33,523 bases of DNA from Ruegeria sp. EL01 (GCF_900313035.1 NZ_OMPS01000007.1:1-33523), one strand, 5' to 3'; shown: positions 24,594 through 32,348, counted from the stretch's first letter. A program made the numbers and translations. Notes: generated by a model from the sequence alone, not told the origin.

Positions 24594-25430
24594 TTAGCGG
24601 TTTGCGCATGCCCATTCCGCCGTCGTGTCACCTGGAAGGTGATCCACGGTGTATTCATGCTCGGCGACGACCGCCATCATTTCGTCCGTGCCAAGGTAGC
24701 CAGCGAGGGCTTCGTTGAAGCTGGCTAGGAAGTCCTGATCTTCATGACGGAAGCCAATGCCAGCAAAGTTCTGGCTCCAGATTGGCATAAGCGAGACGTC
24801 TCCCAGCTCGATTTCATCGTGATCTTCGGCTAGGTGCGACGCTTCGAAATAAGTCAGGATCGCCGCATCGGCGCGGCCAGCCTTAAGTGCCGCAACCATT
24901 TCTGTCGGGCCGGGCACCTGCATCAGGCTGTCGCCATCGATTCCGACCCGCTGTGCGGCCTCTACGGTATTGTAACCTGCACCCGTCACCATCGTGAAGC
25001 CACCGTCGAGAATGTCGGTGTAATTGTTGATGTTGTTTGGATTGCCCGCAGGCACCAGAACACCATCACCGGATTTTGCTACCGGCTCGGAGAACGAAAC
25101 ATTTTCACAACGCGAATTCAGGATGTACATGCCACCTGTAATAAGATCGAAACGCTCTGCCTTCAGGCCTGGAATCAACCCGCCCCAATCGGTGACAACG
25201 GCTTCGACGTTTGTGAGACCCATTTTGGCAAGTGTCTGGATGGCGATGTCATTTGTGAAGCCATCCGCATTGCCATTCTCATCCGGGTATCCCCAAAGCG
25301 GAATGTTTGCAAAACCAATGCGGATTGTTTCGCCGGCGTCGATGCGATCCTGCAATGGACCCGCCAAAGCTGTTGTTGCTGTGGCTGCGATTGCGATGCT
25401 CACTGCGATCAGGGTTTTCTTGACTTTCAT
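24594..25430 (-). CDS. ehuB: EhuB-like periplasmic solute-binding protein
   Basis: A 278-residue SBP_bac_3 protein with a signal peptide (residues 1-23, ending TTALA). It shares the EhuB pattern: IRIGFANIPLWGYPDENG at the start of the mature chain, WGGLIPGLKAERFDLITGGMY, and RCENVSFSEPV. Known EhuB binds ectoine and hydroxyectoine through an aromatic cage; whether the same aromatic residues are kept cannot be decided by eye. AGGAGGAAC precedes the ATG. It is the first gene of ehuBCDA plus the EutA-like gene. A promoter and an inverted repeat shared with the divergent Lrp-type regulator lie upstream. The ligand may be ectoine or another small zwitterion. Confidence 0.85.
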   Translation of the reverse strand: MKVKKTLIAVSIAIAATATTALAGPLQDRIDAGETIRIGFANIPLWGYPDENGNADGFTNDIAIQTLAKMGLTNVEAVVTDWGGLIPGLKAERFDLITGGMYILNSRCENVSFSEPVAKSGDGVLVPAGNPNNINNYTDILDGGFTMVTGAGYNTVEAAQRVGIDGDSLMQVPGPTEMVAALKAGRADAAILTYFEASHLAEDHDEIELGDVSLMPIWSQNFAGIGFRHEDQDFLASFNEALAGYLGTDEMMAVVAEHEYTVDHLPGDTTAEWACANR

Positions 25431-25589
25431 GGACTATGTTCCTCCTTGCCATTGTTACGTGGGACGTGCGCCAAAAGGGTAGCGGCCGTTGGGAGTGTGC
25501 GTGCGCCCTGCAGCAAGGACATTCCTTCAACTGCATTGTCGGTGATCACGCACTTTTTTGGATTTGCCCCCCGACTAATACGCTCTACT

Positions 25590-25619
25590 TTATTAGCGAT
25601 CAGGGAAGGATTTCGTCAA
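25590..25619 (-). promoter_or_regulatory. Candidate promoter of the ehu operon
   Basis: TTGACG (25619-25614) and TAATAA (25595-25590) are spaced by 18 bases on the minus strand. The inverted repeat at 25622-25659 ends two bases upstream of the -35, the usual place for an activator site. The predicted leader is about 150 bases. Confidence 0.5.
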
Positions 25620-25621
25620 AA

Positions 25622-25659
25622 TACTCGTTCTTGCGATTAAATGTGTTGCGTAACGAGTA
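25622..25659. promoter_or_regulatory. Inverted repeat TACTCGTT-N22-AACGAGTA, candidate Lrp-type operator
   Basis: Perfect eight-base arms at 25622-25629 and 25652-25659 have centres 30 bases apart, about three helical turns. That suits an Lrp/AsnC oligomer bound on one face of DNA. The site lies just upstream of the ehu -35 and 21 bases before the regulator's own start. It could therefore activate ehu and repress the regulator gene. Confidence 0.6.
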
Positions 25660-25680
25660 AGTGCCGAACTAAATCGACGC

Positions 25681-26130
25681 ATGGATGACAAAGACCTCGA
25701 AATTCTGAAACTTGTTCAAAGCGATGCCCGCTTAACAGCGGAAGCTCTTGGTATTGAGATCGGGTTGTCACCGCCAGCAGTTCAAAAACGCCTAAAGAAG
25801 TTGCGTGAAACCGGCGTGATCGAGCGGGAGATTGCGGTTCTTTCTTCACCCAAGTTGGGTCGGGGAATGACGGTGATTGTCCAGGTCATGCTCGAACGCG
25901 AAAGCCGCAGGCATTTGGATGATTTCAAACGCCGCATGCGAACCGCCCCGGCAGTCCAGCAGTGCTATTATGCGACAGGAGAAGCCGATTTCATCCTGGT
26001 TGTGATCGTGAAGGACATTGCCGAATACGAGGAGTTTACCCAAGAGTACTTTTTCGACGAGTCGAACGTCAGCAAATTCACGTCTTCGATCGTCATGGAT
26101 CGCGTAAAGGTGTCGTTGGATATCATTTAG
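25681..26130 (+). CDS. Lrp/AsnC-family transcriptional regulator
   Basis: A 149-residue regulator with an N-terminal winged helix-turn-helix (residues 1-60, with ILKLVQSDARLTAEALGIEIGLSPPAVQKRLKKLRETGVI). A C-terminal RAM effector domain follows (about 65-149, with YYATGEADFILVVIVKD). It is standard length. Such proteins sense amino acids or related solutes and form octamers on DNA. It is divergent from the ehu operon, with an inverted repeat between them, so local control of transport and of the neighbouring catabolic genes is likely. Ectoine clusters of other proteobacteria also carry an AsnC-type regulator (DoeX). No good ribosome site precedes the ATG, so the mRNA may be leaderless. It is convergent with the M24 gene 15 bases away. 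Confidence 0.9.
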   Translation: MDDKDLEILKLVQSDARLTAEALGIEIGLSPPAVQKRLKKLRETGVIEREIAVLSSPKLGRGMTVIVQVMLERESRRHLDDFKRRMRTAPAVQQCYYATGEADFILVVIVKDIAEYEEFTQEYFFDESNVSKFTSSIVMDRVKVSLDII

Positions 26131-26145
26131 CGCCGCGGTTCATGC

Positions 26146-27324
26146 CTAGCTAACGACCGGCAAGTCCGCTGCTGCGCGCGACGTAAGCAGACATGCCTCG
26201 CCCCCACTCACCACAATGTTCTCTTCGTGCACCATCATGAGCCCGTCACCATAGCTAAGCGATGGCTCGATGGTCAGCACCATATTCTCTTTCAGCTCAG
26301 TCTCGTCGAAAGCAGCGTGCGAGGGCTGCTCGGTTAGTTGCATTCCCAGCCCATGTCCTAGCCGCCCGATATCGCCGCCAGAACTGTCCATTTCAGCAAT
26401 GACAGTCGACATCGCAATGAACAGATCACGGCAAGTATTACCGGGTTTTGCGGCTTCGATCCCAGCTTGCGTGGCGCGCCACAACACGTCATATGCCCGC
26501 CTGGCGTCGTCGCTCGCGTAGCCGATGGCCCAATTGCGATCAAAGTCGCAGAAATATCCATCCCAGGTGCAGCCAGTATCCAGCATCAGCACATCGCCAC
26601 GCTGCAAAGATCGACGCGATGGGGGCGAGATCACGTCGGAATAGCCACCTTGATCGGCGGCACCGACAACATAAGGTGCGTCGTCTGCACCATATCCAAT
26701 CGCGGCCAGGCGGAATTGGCGGAACACCTCTTCCAATGGCATCCCTTCGTGAATGACCTCTGGTACCTTGCCAAATGCGACAGAGCCAATCGCACAAATG
26801 TGCCCCAGCTTTTCGATCTCGGCCGGGGATTTGATCATGCGCAGCCCCTGTACCAACCCGGTTACATCGGCAATCTCAAGCCCCGGTAACCCGGCCATCA
26901 GCCGTTCCCAATCTCCCAGCGGCATTTGCAATTTGGTCTCATGGCCCTTCATTACGCCGATCTTTGCACCCTCTTTTGCCAGCGGCCCAAGAAGGTCAAG
27001 CAACAGGCTGATCCCGTCATCTTGCGGGGTTGGGGCGCTCCACGTTCGGATGTCATCAATCCAACCGCGGCGCATCAGTTCGGCCCCGATTTCCGGGATC
27101 ACAGCAATAGGTTTGCCGGTGGCGGGGACGAACACAAACCAAGGGCGCGTCGGACTTTGCCAGAACAGTGTATGGAAACCCGTGAAATAACGGACATCCT
27201 GCTCGCTCATCAGCAACATGCCCGCTAGGCCCGACACCGCCATCGCGGCTTGCGCCTTGGCGGTGCGGGCGCTGAATTCGGCGTCGTGAAATCCGCGGTC
27301 AGGGGCTGTGGCGGTCAATGGCAT
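26146..27324 (-). CDS. M24-family metallohydrolase (Xaa-Pro peptidase/EutD-like fold)
   Basis: A 392-residue pita-bread-fold hydrolase with a creatinase-type N-terminal domain (about residues 15-155) and a C-terminal catalytic domain. All five metal-ligand positions of M24 peptidases appear filled: D249 (MLDTG), D260 (FCDFDR), H324 (RLGHGLGM), E353 (TIEPS) and E367 (VHEEN). That argues for a metal-dependent peptidase or amide hydrolase. Creatinase and the ectoine hydrolase EutD use this fold without metals. The ATG at 27324 follows AAGGA at ten bases; the longer frame from 27369 would overlap gntR. It is 13 bases downstream of gntR and so belongs to its operon. It presumably cleaves an amide or imide bond in the substrate sensed by GntR. 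Confidence 0.88.
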   Translation of the reverse strand: MPLTATAPDRGFHDAEFSARTAKAQAAMAVSGLAGMLLMSEQDVRYFTGFHTLFWQSPTRPWFVFVPATGKPIAVIPEIGAELMRRGWIDDIRTWSAPTPQDDGISLLLDLLGPLAKEGAKIGVMKGHETKLQMPLGDWERLMAGLPGLEIADVTGLVQGLRMIKSPAEIEKLGHICAIGSVAFGKVPEVIHEGMPLEEVFRQFRLAAIGYGADDAPYVVGAADQGGYSDVISPPSRRSLQRGDVLMLDTGCTWDGYFCDFDRNWAIGYASDDARRAYDVLWRATQAGIEAAKPGNTCRDLFIAMSTVIAEMDSSGGDIGRLGHGLGMQLTEQPSHAAFDETELKENMVLTIEPSLSYGDGLMMVHEENIVVSGGEACLLTSRAAADLPVVS

Positions 27325-27337
27325 GTTGTGGTGTCCT

Positions 27338-28111
27338 TCATTCCTTGTCAGAGCTTTGTGGGCTGACAATCGCGTGGGCCGAAAATTCAGCCATCTCGCC
27401 GCGCCATACCTGACGTCCTAAGCAAAACGGCACGCCGGCCGCGTCGCGGATTACCTGTTCCAGTTCGATCACCGTGTTGCTGGCGGAAATACTCAAAAGC
27501 TGCGCCTCGTCTGTTTGCACACCGCGCATCCGGATCATGATGTCGCCGGAGCTGGCAGACATGTCATAGCTTTTCTCAAGGATCTGTGTGGTCGACTGGC
27601 ACAGATCATGTTGCAGGAAATCAGGAAACCGGTCTGCAGGCAGATACTCGGTCTCGATAAAGACCGGATGACCGCCTGTATGGAAAAGGCGGGTGTAGGC
27701 GATGATCGGGCTGCCTTCGGGCAGTTCGAATAGCTCAGCCAATCTGCTGTCTGCAACGGTCGCGGCCGTCTCGACGACTTCAATCCTAAGGTCGACATCA
27801 TTGGTCTGCGCAGTGCTGACAAAGCTAACCATGTTGCTGACATTGTATTTCAGTCGCTGGGGCGAAACGAAGCGTCCGCGCCTATCCGCACTGTAAACCA
27901 GCCCCTCGTTTTCCAACGCTTCGAGCGCCCGGCGGGCTGTCATCCGGCTGACGTCGAATTGCTCTGACAGGTTGCGTTCAGACGGGAGGATGTCGTGTTC
28001 TTTCAATACACCGGTTGCAATTTGCCCCCTGATTTCGCCAGCAATTTGCAAAAAGCGAGGGCGGGACGACGTATCGTCTTGGCTGTCTCTGCTTCCTTGC
28101 TTGCCCAACAA
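27338..28111 (-). CDS. GntR/HutC-family transcriptional regulator
   Basis: A repressor-type protein of about 257 residues. The winged helix-turn-helix has ILPSERNLSEQFDVSRMTARRALEALENEGLV, and a C-terminal UTRA ligand-binding domain ends in FCLGRQVWRGE. No ATG exists near the N-terminus. I choose the TTG at 28111 because GAGGGA lies eight bases upstream; a GTG at 28132 in the same frame would add seven residues but lacks a ribosome site and lies almost at the predicted transcript start. Two palindromes, TGGTATATACCA, lie in the divergent promoter region, one within its own promoter and one in that of the dioxygenase operon. The simplest model is that it represses both until an intermediate of the pathway binds. 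Confidence 0.88.
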   Translation of the reverse strand: MLGKQGSRDSQDDTSSRPRFLQIAGEIRGQIATGVLKEHDILPSERNLSEQFDVSRMTARRALEALENEGLVYSADRRGRFVSPQRLKYNVSNMVSFVSTAQTNDVDLRIEVVETAATVADSRLAELFELPEGSPIIAYTRLFHTGGHPVFIETEYLPADRFPDFLQHDLCQSTTQILEKSYDMSASSGDIMIRMRGVQTDEAQLLSISASNTVIELEQVIRDAAGVPFCLGRQVWRGEMAEFSAHAIVSPQSSDKE

Positions 28112-28145
28112 AACTGCGGTCCCTCGAATCACCGGTCACCGAATG

Positions 28146-28173
28146 GTTGTATGGTATATACCAGTTTCATCAA
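28146..28173 (-). promoter_or_regulatory. Candidate gntR promoter with operator O1 in the spacer
   Basis: On the minus strand TTGATG (28173-28168) and TACAAC (28151-28146) are 16 bases apart. The palindrome TGGTATATACCA (28152-28163) fills the spacer, so a bound repressor would block polymerase. Its sequence is the same 12-base core found in the second site 81 bases away. Confidence 0.65.
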
Positions 28174-28188
28174 GTGTTTTGTTTTGTG

Positions 28189-28218
28189 TTGACAGGTCCG
28201 GAACCTTTCTAGTTAACT
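28189..28218 (+). promoter_or_regulatory. Candidate promoter of the dioxygenase operon
   Basis: A perfect -35 TTGACA (28189-28194) is followed after 18 bases by TTAACT (28213-28218), a weak -10. Operator O2 starts 15 bases further on. The transcript would begin near 28225. Confidence 0.45.
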
Positions 28219-28232
28219 TACGCCAAGTTCAC

Positions 28233-28246
28233 CTGGTATATACCAG
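28233..28246. promoter_or_regulatory. Operator O2, CTGGTATATACCAG palindrome
   Basis: A perfect 14-base palindrome lies between the promoter and the ribosome site of the PhyH gene. Its 12-base core is identical to O1. The TATA-centred arrangement with GGT/ACC arms fits GntR/HutC-type operators. It would block early elongation or overlap the start of transcription. Confidence 0.8.
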
Positions 28247-28266
28247 ATCACTAAGGAGAACATCCA

Positions 28267-29136
28267 GTGGGATTATTGACGCAAGAGCAGAAAAGTACCT
28301 TCTGGCGCGACGGTGTGATCGTCTTGGAAAATGCGGTCAGCGCAGATGAATTGGCTGATCTGCGCTCCGAATTTGCAGCTTGGGTCGATGAAAGCCGCGC
28401 ATATGACGACGACTACGGAGAGACCCTTGATGGCCGTCCCCGTTTCGATTTGCAGCCCGGACATAACGCCGACACGCCTGGTCTGCGCCGCGTGCAATCG
28501 CCCGAAGAAGTGTCGGGCGTTTTCGCAGGCATTATGCGTAATGCAGCCACCGTCGATTTCTGCGCCGAACTAATCGGCCCCGGTATCCGGTTTCACCACG
28601 GCAAAGTGAACTCAAAACTGCCGGGCACCGCGACACAGGTCAAATGGCATCAGGATTTCCCGTTCGAGCCGATGACGAATGACGACATGATCACTGCCTT
28701 GCTGTTTATCGACGAAGTGACGCTTGGAAACGGGCCACTCGAAGTACTGCCCGGCACCCACAAAGGTCCGATCCATTCGCATTGGCATGACGGCGTGTTC
28801 ACCGGCGCTGTAGACGATGCCATTGTCGACGCACAGCGCGAAAAAATTGTGAAATGCACGGGCAAGGCCGGTTCGGTTTGCTTGATGCACGCCAACCTGC
28901 TGCACGGTTCCGCGCCGAACCTGTCGGACACATCCCGCACGCTCTACATCATCACCTATTATGCCGAGGACGCGATTGAGCTGAGTCCCAACCATCTGCC
29001 CAGCAAGTTCACACACGAATTGATACGTGGTGAGGCAAGTGGACGTGTGCGGTGTACGCCATACGACATGGCCCTGCCTGCCGTGCCCAAAGGCACATCC
29101 TTCTTTGCCCAGCAGGAAGGGGCGGATGCTGGATGA
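28267..29136 (+). CDS. Phytanoyl-CoA dioxygenase (PhyH)-family Fe(II)/2-oxoglutarate oxygenase
   Basis: A 289-residue non-haem iron oxygenase. The facial triad is visible as H128 and D130 (VKWHQDFPF) and H213 (LLHGSAPN), with R224 (TSRTLYI) as the likely 2-oxoglutarate anchor. Such enzymes hydroxylate unactivated C-H bonds, including N-methyl groups, which then release formaldehyde. The motif context differs from ectoine hydroxylase EctD, so that identity is not claimed. The start is the GTG at 28267, supported by AAGGAG eight bases upstream and the lack of other starts. It is the first gene of the GntR-controlled plus-strand operon. Its stop overlaps the next start (ATGA). In context it probably carries out the first oxidation of the imported compound. 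Confidence 0.9.
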   Translation: MGLLTQEQKSTFWRDGVIVLENAVSADELADLRSEFAAWVDESRAYDDDYGETLDGRPRFDLQPGHNADTPGLRRVQSPEEVSGVFAGIMRNAATVDFCAELIGPGIRFHHGKVNSKLPGTATQVKWHQDFPFEPMTNDDMITALLFIDEVTLGNGPLEVLPGTHKGPIHSHWHDGVFTGAVDDAIVDAQREKIVKCTGKAGSVCLMHANLLHGSAPNLSDTSRTLYIITYYAEDAIELSPNHLPSKFTHELIRGEASGRVRCTPYDMALPAVPKGTSFFAQQEGADAG

Positions 29137-29903
29137 CTGACACGATCGAGGCACTCGAATTCAGCACCGATGACGGCCTCGGTACACGGGCACGTATGGG
29201 GCTGATTGTCCTCCAAACGGACCAAACCATCGAGCACGAATTCGCGCAGATCTTGGGGTCGGAAAAGAACGTCGCCCTGTACGCCGCGCGCATTCCAAAC
29301 GCGATGGAAGTGTCCGCAGATACGCTGCGCCAGATGGCGATCGATCTTCCGCGAACCGCGGCACTATTACCGACGCAATTCGGATTTGACGTGTTGGGCT
29401 ATGCCTGCACGTCGGGCGCAACCATGATCGGAGAAGACAGGGTGGACAGCCTTATCCGCGAGGTTCATCCCCAAGCAAAGACGACCAATCCAATCAGCGC
29501 CAGCAAAGCGGCATTGGCAGCACTTGACCTGAAACGCATCGCCCTAGTTACGCCCTATCCTGTTGATGTCACACTGGAAATGCAGGCCAACCTGCAAGCT
29601 GCCGGGTATGAGACCACGGCGGTGGCCACCTTCGGTCAGTCAGATGATTTCACTGTCGCCCGCATCAGCGCCGACAGTATCTTGCAGGCGGTCAAACAGA
29701 TCGGTGCGCGGGACGATTGCGAAGGTGTCTTTGTCTCATGCACCAGCTTGCGCGCTTTGCAGGTTATTCCACGCGCAGAGGCGGCCCTCGGCAAACCCGT
29801 TGTTTCAAGCAATCAGGCGCTCGCCTGGCACATGATGCGCCTTTCAGGCCTTAAGGCAGGTCCAACGAACACCGGTCGCCTGTTCGCGACACAGTTAACC
29901 TAA
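29133..29903 (+). CDS. EutA/maleate isomerase-like Asp-Glu racemase superfamily enzyme (copy 2)
   Basis: A 256-residue paralogue, clearly divergent from the copy at 21.5-22.3 kb. Both catalytic cysteines are kept: C92 in YACTSGATMIGED and C203 in VSCTSLRAL. Maleate isomerases, arylmalonate decarboxylases and EutA share this architecture. The ATG at 29133 overlaps the dioxygenase stop by ATGA and removes an unrelated 27-residue extension of the frame. It lies between an oxygenase and a flavin dehydrogenase in the GntR operon. It may isomerise or decarboxylate an unsaturated or dicarboxylic intermediate; the exact reaction is unknown. Confidence 0.87.
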   Translation: MTDTIEALEFSTDDGLGTRARMGLIVLQTDQTIEHEFAQILGSEKNVALYAARIPNAMEVSADTLRQMAIDLPRTAALLPTQFGFDVLGYACTSGATMIGEDRVDSLIREVHPQAKTTNPISASKAALAALDLKRIALVTPYPVDVTLEMQANLQAAGYETTAVATFGQSDDFTVARISADSILQAVKQIGARDDCEGVFVSCTSLRALQVIPRAEAALGKPVVSSNQALAWHMMRLSGLKAGPTNTGRLFATQLT

Positions 29904-29915
29904 GCAGGAACTACC

Positions 29916-32348
29916 ATGGACAAACCTCTCCCCACCCACGCACAAGTGGTGATAATCGGCGGTGGCATTCACGGCTGTTCGGTGGCCTACCACTTGACAA
30001 AGGCAGGCTGGAAGGATGTCATCCTGCTGGAACGCAAGGCCCTGACCAGTGGCACCACTTGGCACGCTGCGGGTCTTGTCGGACAATTGCAGGGCAGCCA
30101 TGCAACCACGGCCTTTGCCAGCTATGGCGTGGAACTGATGCAAGAAATCGAAGCCGAAGCAGGCCAGAGCCCCGGCTTTCGGCAATCCGGATCCATCTCT
30201 ATCGCGGTCAACGAAGAACGGTTGGCAGAGCTGAAACGCAAGGCCGATTTCGCCTCTCTGTTCGGGATTGAAGCGCATTACATGGACACCGCCGAGATCC
30301 TAGAACGCTGGCCGTTGATGAATGCCGACGGTGTCTTGGGTGGTATCCACATGCCCTCTGACGGCTCGGCCAACCCGATTGACCTGACCCAGGCGCTTGC
30401 CAAAGGCGCGCGGATGCATGGTGCGACGATCCGTGAACGCATCAAGGTTGAGGAGGTACTAACAGAGGGCGGCAAAGTCACTGGCGTGCGCACAGACGCA
30501 GGCACGATCTCGGCAGATGTCGTCGTTAACTGCGGTGGCATGTGGGCGCGCGAGTTGGGGTACAAGAACGGCGTCGGCATCCCACTTCATGCCTGCGAAC
30601 ACTACTACCTTGTGACCGAACCGATCCCCGATCTGCCCAGCGACCTGCCCGTGCTGCGATCCTATTGTGATGGAACCTACTGGAAGGAAGATGCAGGCAA
30701 GCTGCTGTTCGGCTTTGCACATTTCCACGCCAAGGTTTGGGCAAAGGACGGCATCCCCGAGAGTTTTGAATTCGACAGCCTGCCCTTTGTCGAGGACGAT
30801 GTGATGGAAGTGCTGGAACTCAGCATGAACCGCGTGCCCATTTTGCAGGAAACGGGCATTCGGACGTTCTTCAACGGTCCCGAAAGCTATTCCCACGACG
30901 GTCGCTTCACCTTGGGCGAGGCACCTGACCTTAAGGGGTACTACGTTCTGGCTGGCGTAAATTCGACCGGTATACAATCCGGCCCTGGTGCGGGTAAGGC
31001 GCTGGCCGACTGGATCATGGCAGGCCACCCTCCTCTGGATCTGGCCGAGATGGACCCGGCCCGCATCGAAGACTGGCAGGCCCGCGACCCCTACTTGCGA
31101 GAACGCTGCCCGGAAACGCTGGTGCTGACCTACGCGATGCATTGGCCGGGTCGCCAACGCGAAAGCGCACGTGGCTTGCGCCGCACGCCGTTCTACCACG
31201 CGATGAAAGCCAAAGGTGCCGTCTACGCCGAGGCTCAGGGCTGGGAACGCCCAGGCTGGTTTGCGCCCGAGGGCGTCACGCCGGAATACGACTACTCCTT
31301 TCATCGCCCCAGTTGGTTCGACCACGCTCAAGCCGAACAAAAGGCCGCCCGCGAAGGCGTGGCGATGATCGACTATTCCATGCTGGGCAAACTGATGGTC
31401 GAAGGCACGGACGCATTGTCCTTCCTGCAACGCATCTGCACCAATGATATCGACGTGCCTGTTGGCCGCGTGGCTTATACGCTGATGCTGAACGAACGCG
31501 GCGGCATTGAAAGCGACGTTACCGTGGCCCGCCACGGGGAGGACGCCTTCATGGTCATGTCCTCGATTTCGCATACCCGCCGTGACCGCGACCACCTGCA
31601 ACGCTACATTTCCGACAGCGAAGACGTACGCCTGCAAGACGCAACTTCGGCATATGCTGTGTTGTCAGTCGCTGGCCCCAAGGTGCGCGACCTGTTGGCC
31701 GCGGTCAGTGATGTTGATTTGTCGAATGAGGCTTTCCCGTTCAACAGCCTACAGCATTTTTACATCGGCCACGCACCCGTCTTTGCGCAGCGTCTGTCCT
31801 ACACTGGTGAGTTGGGATGGGAGATTTTCATTACACCCGATTTTGCCGAGCATGTGTTTGAAGTCCTCTGCGCGGCGGGCGTGCCGCTGGGCCTGCGACT
31901 GGTGGGCGGCGAAGCCTTGAATGCTCTACGGATCGAGAAAGGCTTTTTACACTGGGGCCATGATATGTCTTACACTGAAGCACCTCATCAAGTTGGTCTG
32001 GGGTTTGTCTGCAAGCCCGAAAAGGCTATCCCGTTTATCGGGCGTGACGCCTTTGTTATTCGCAAGACTGACGGCAAAGGCCCATTCCTGTATCACATCA
32101 AATTGCAAGATGCCGTCCCCCTGCTGCACCACAACGAACCTGTGCTGAAAGACGGAAAAGTCGCAGGCTACATAGCGAGTGGTGCCTATGCCTATGCGCA
32201 AGGTGCGGCCATCGGGACCTGCTTTATCAACTCAGAAGACCGGACTACGGTCACGCACGGAGCATTTGCTGTCATGGTAGAGGGGCAGACCATTCCGGCG
32301 ACCGTCAGTTTGCGCCCTTTCTCCAAACCCCAGCTATCAAACCTATGA
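29916..32348 (+). CDS. FAD-dependent dimethylglycine/sarcosine dehydrogenase-like protein with GcvT domain
   Basis: An 810-residue two-part enzyme. The N-terminal DAO-type FAD domain has the dinucleotide motif IIGGGIHGCSVAYHL (13-27) and SGTTWHAAG, in which H50 is the likely covalent FAD attachment site. The C-terminal half (from about 430) is a GcvT-type folate-binding domain with MIDYSMLGKLMVEG, the AYTLMLNERGGIESDVT stretch and GELGWEIF. Enzymes of this kind oxidise an N-methyl group and pass the one-carbon unit to tetrahydrofolate. The length matches the dimethylglycine-dehydrogenase type and the frame is intact. AGGA lies before the ATG, 12 bases after the EutA-like gene. The substrate is inferred to be an N-methylated amine, not proven to be dimethylglycine. 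Confidence 0.93.
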   Translation: MDKPLPTHAQVVIIGGGIHGCSVAYHLTKAGWKDVILLERKALTSGTTWHAAGLVGQLQGSHATTAFASYGVELMQEIEAEAGQSPGFRQSGSISIAVNEERLAELKRKADFASLFGIEAHYMDTAEILERWPLMNADGVLGGIHMPSDGSANPIDLTQALAKGARMHGATIRERIKVEEVLTEGGKVTGVRTDAGTISADVVVNCGGMWARELGYKNGVGIPLHACEHYYLVTEPIPDLPSDLPVLRSYCDGTYWKEDAGKLLFGFAHFHAKVWAKDGIPESFEFDSLPFVEDDVMEVLELSMNRVPILQETGIRTFFNGPESYSHDGRFTLGEAPDLKGYYVLAGVNSTGIQSGPGAGKALADWIMAGHPPLDLAEMDPARIEDWQARDPYLRERCPETLVLTYAMHWPGRQRESARGLRRTPFYHAMKAKGAVYAEAQGWERPGWFAPEGVTPEYDYSFHRPSWFDHAQAEQKAAREGVAMIDYSMLGKLMVEGTDALSFLQRICTNDIDVPVGRVAYTLMLNERGGIESDVTVARHGEDAFMVMSSISHTRRDRDHLQRYISDSEDVRLQDATSAYAVLSVAGPKVRDLLAAVSDVDLSNEAFPFNSLQHFYIGHAPVFAQRLSYTGELGWEIFITPDFAEHVFEVLCAAGVPLGLRLVGGEALNALRIEKGFLHWGHDMSYTEAPHQVGLGFVCKPEKAIPFIGRDAFVIRKTDGKGPFLYHIKLQDAVPLLHHNEPVLKDGKVAGYIASGAYAYAQGAAIGTCFINSEDRTTVTHGAFAVMVEGQTIPATVSLRPFSKPQLSNL

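Noticed and set aside
26146..27324. Creatinase, giving a creatine-to-sarcosine route with the flavin dehydrogenase
   Set aside because: Creatinase lacks the metal ligands that this protein retains, and no creatininase or urea-using genes are present.
28267..29136. Ectoine hydroxylase EctD
   Set aside because: Only the general PhyH iron site is shared. The sequence around HQD and the rest of the chain do not show the EctD signature, and no ectABC genes are nearby.
30459..31637. Long minus-strand frame (392 codons) opposite the flavin dehydrogenase gene
   Set aside because: It is fully antisense to a clearly coding, family-matching gene; its residues show no domain pattern. A shadow of GC-rich codon use.
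21503..32348. Reading the whole block as the standard ectoine/hydroxyectoine degradation cluster
   Set aside because: Transporter, EutA-like, M24 and AsnC-type genes fit. EutC, AstE-type deacetylase, transaminase and succinic semialdehyde dehydrogenase are missing, the M24 enzyme keeps its metal ligands, and demethylation enzymes are extra.
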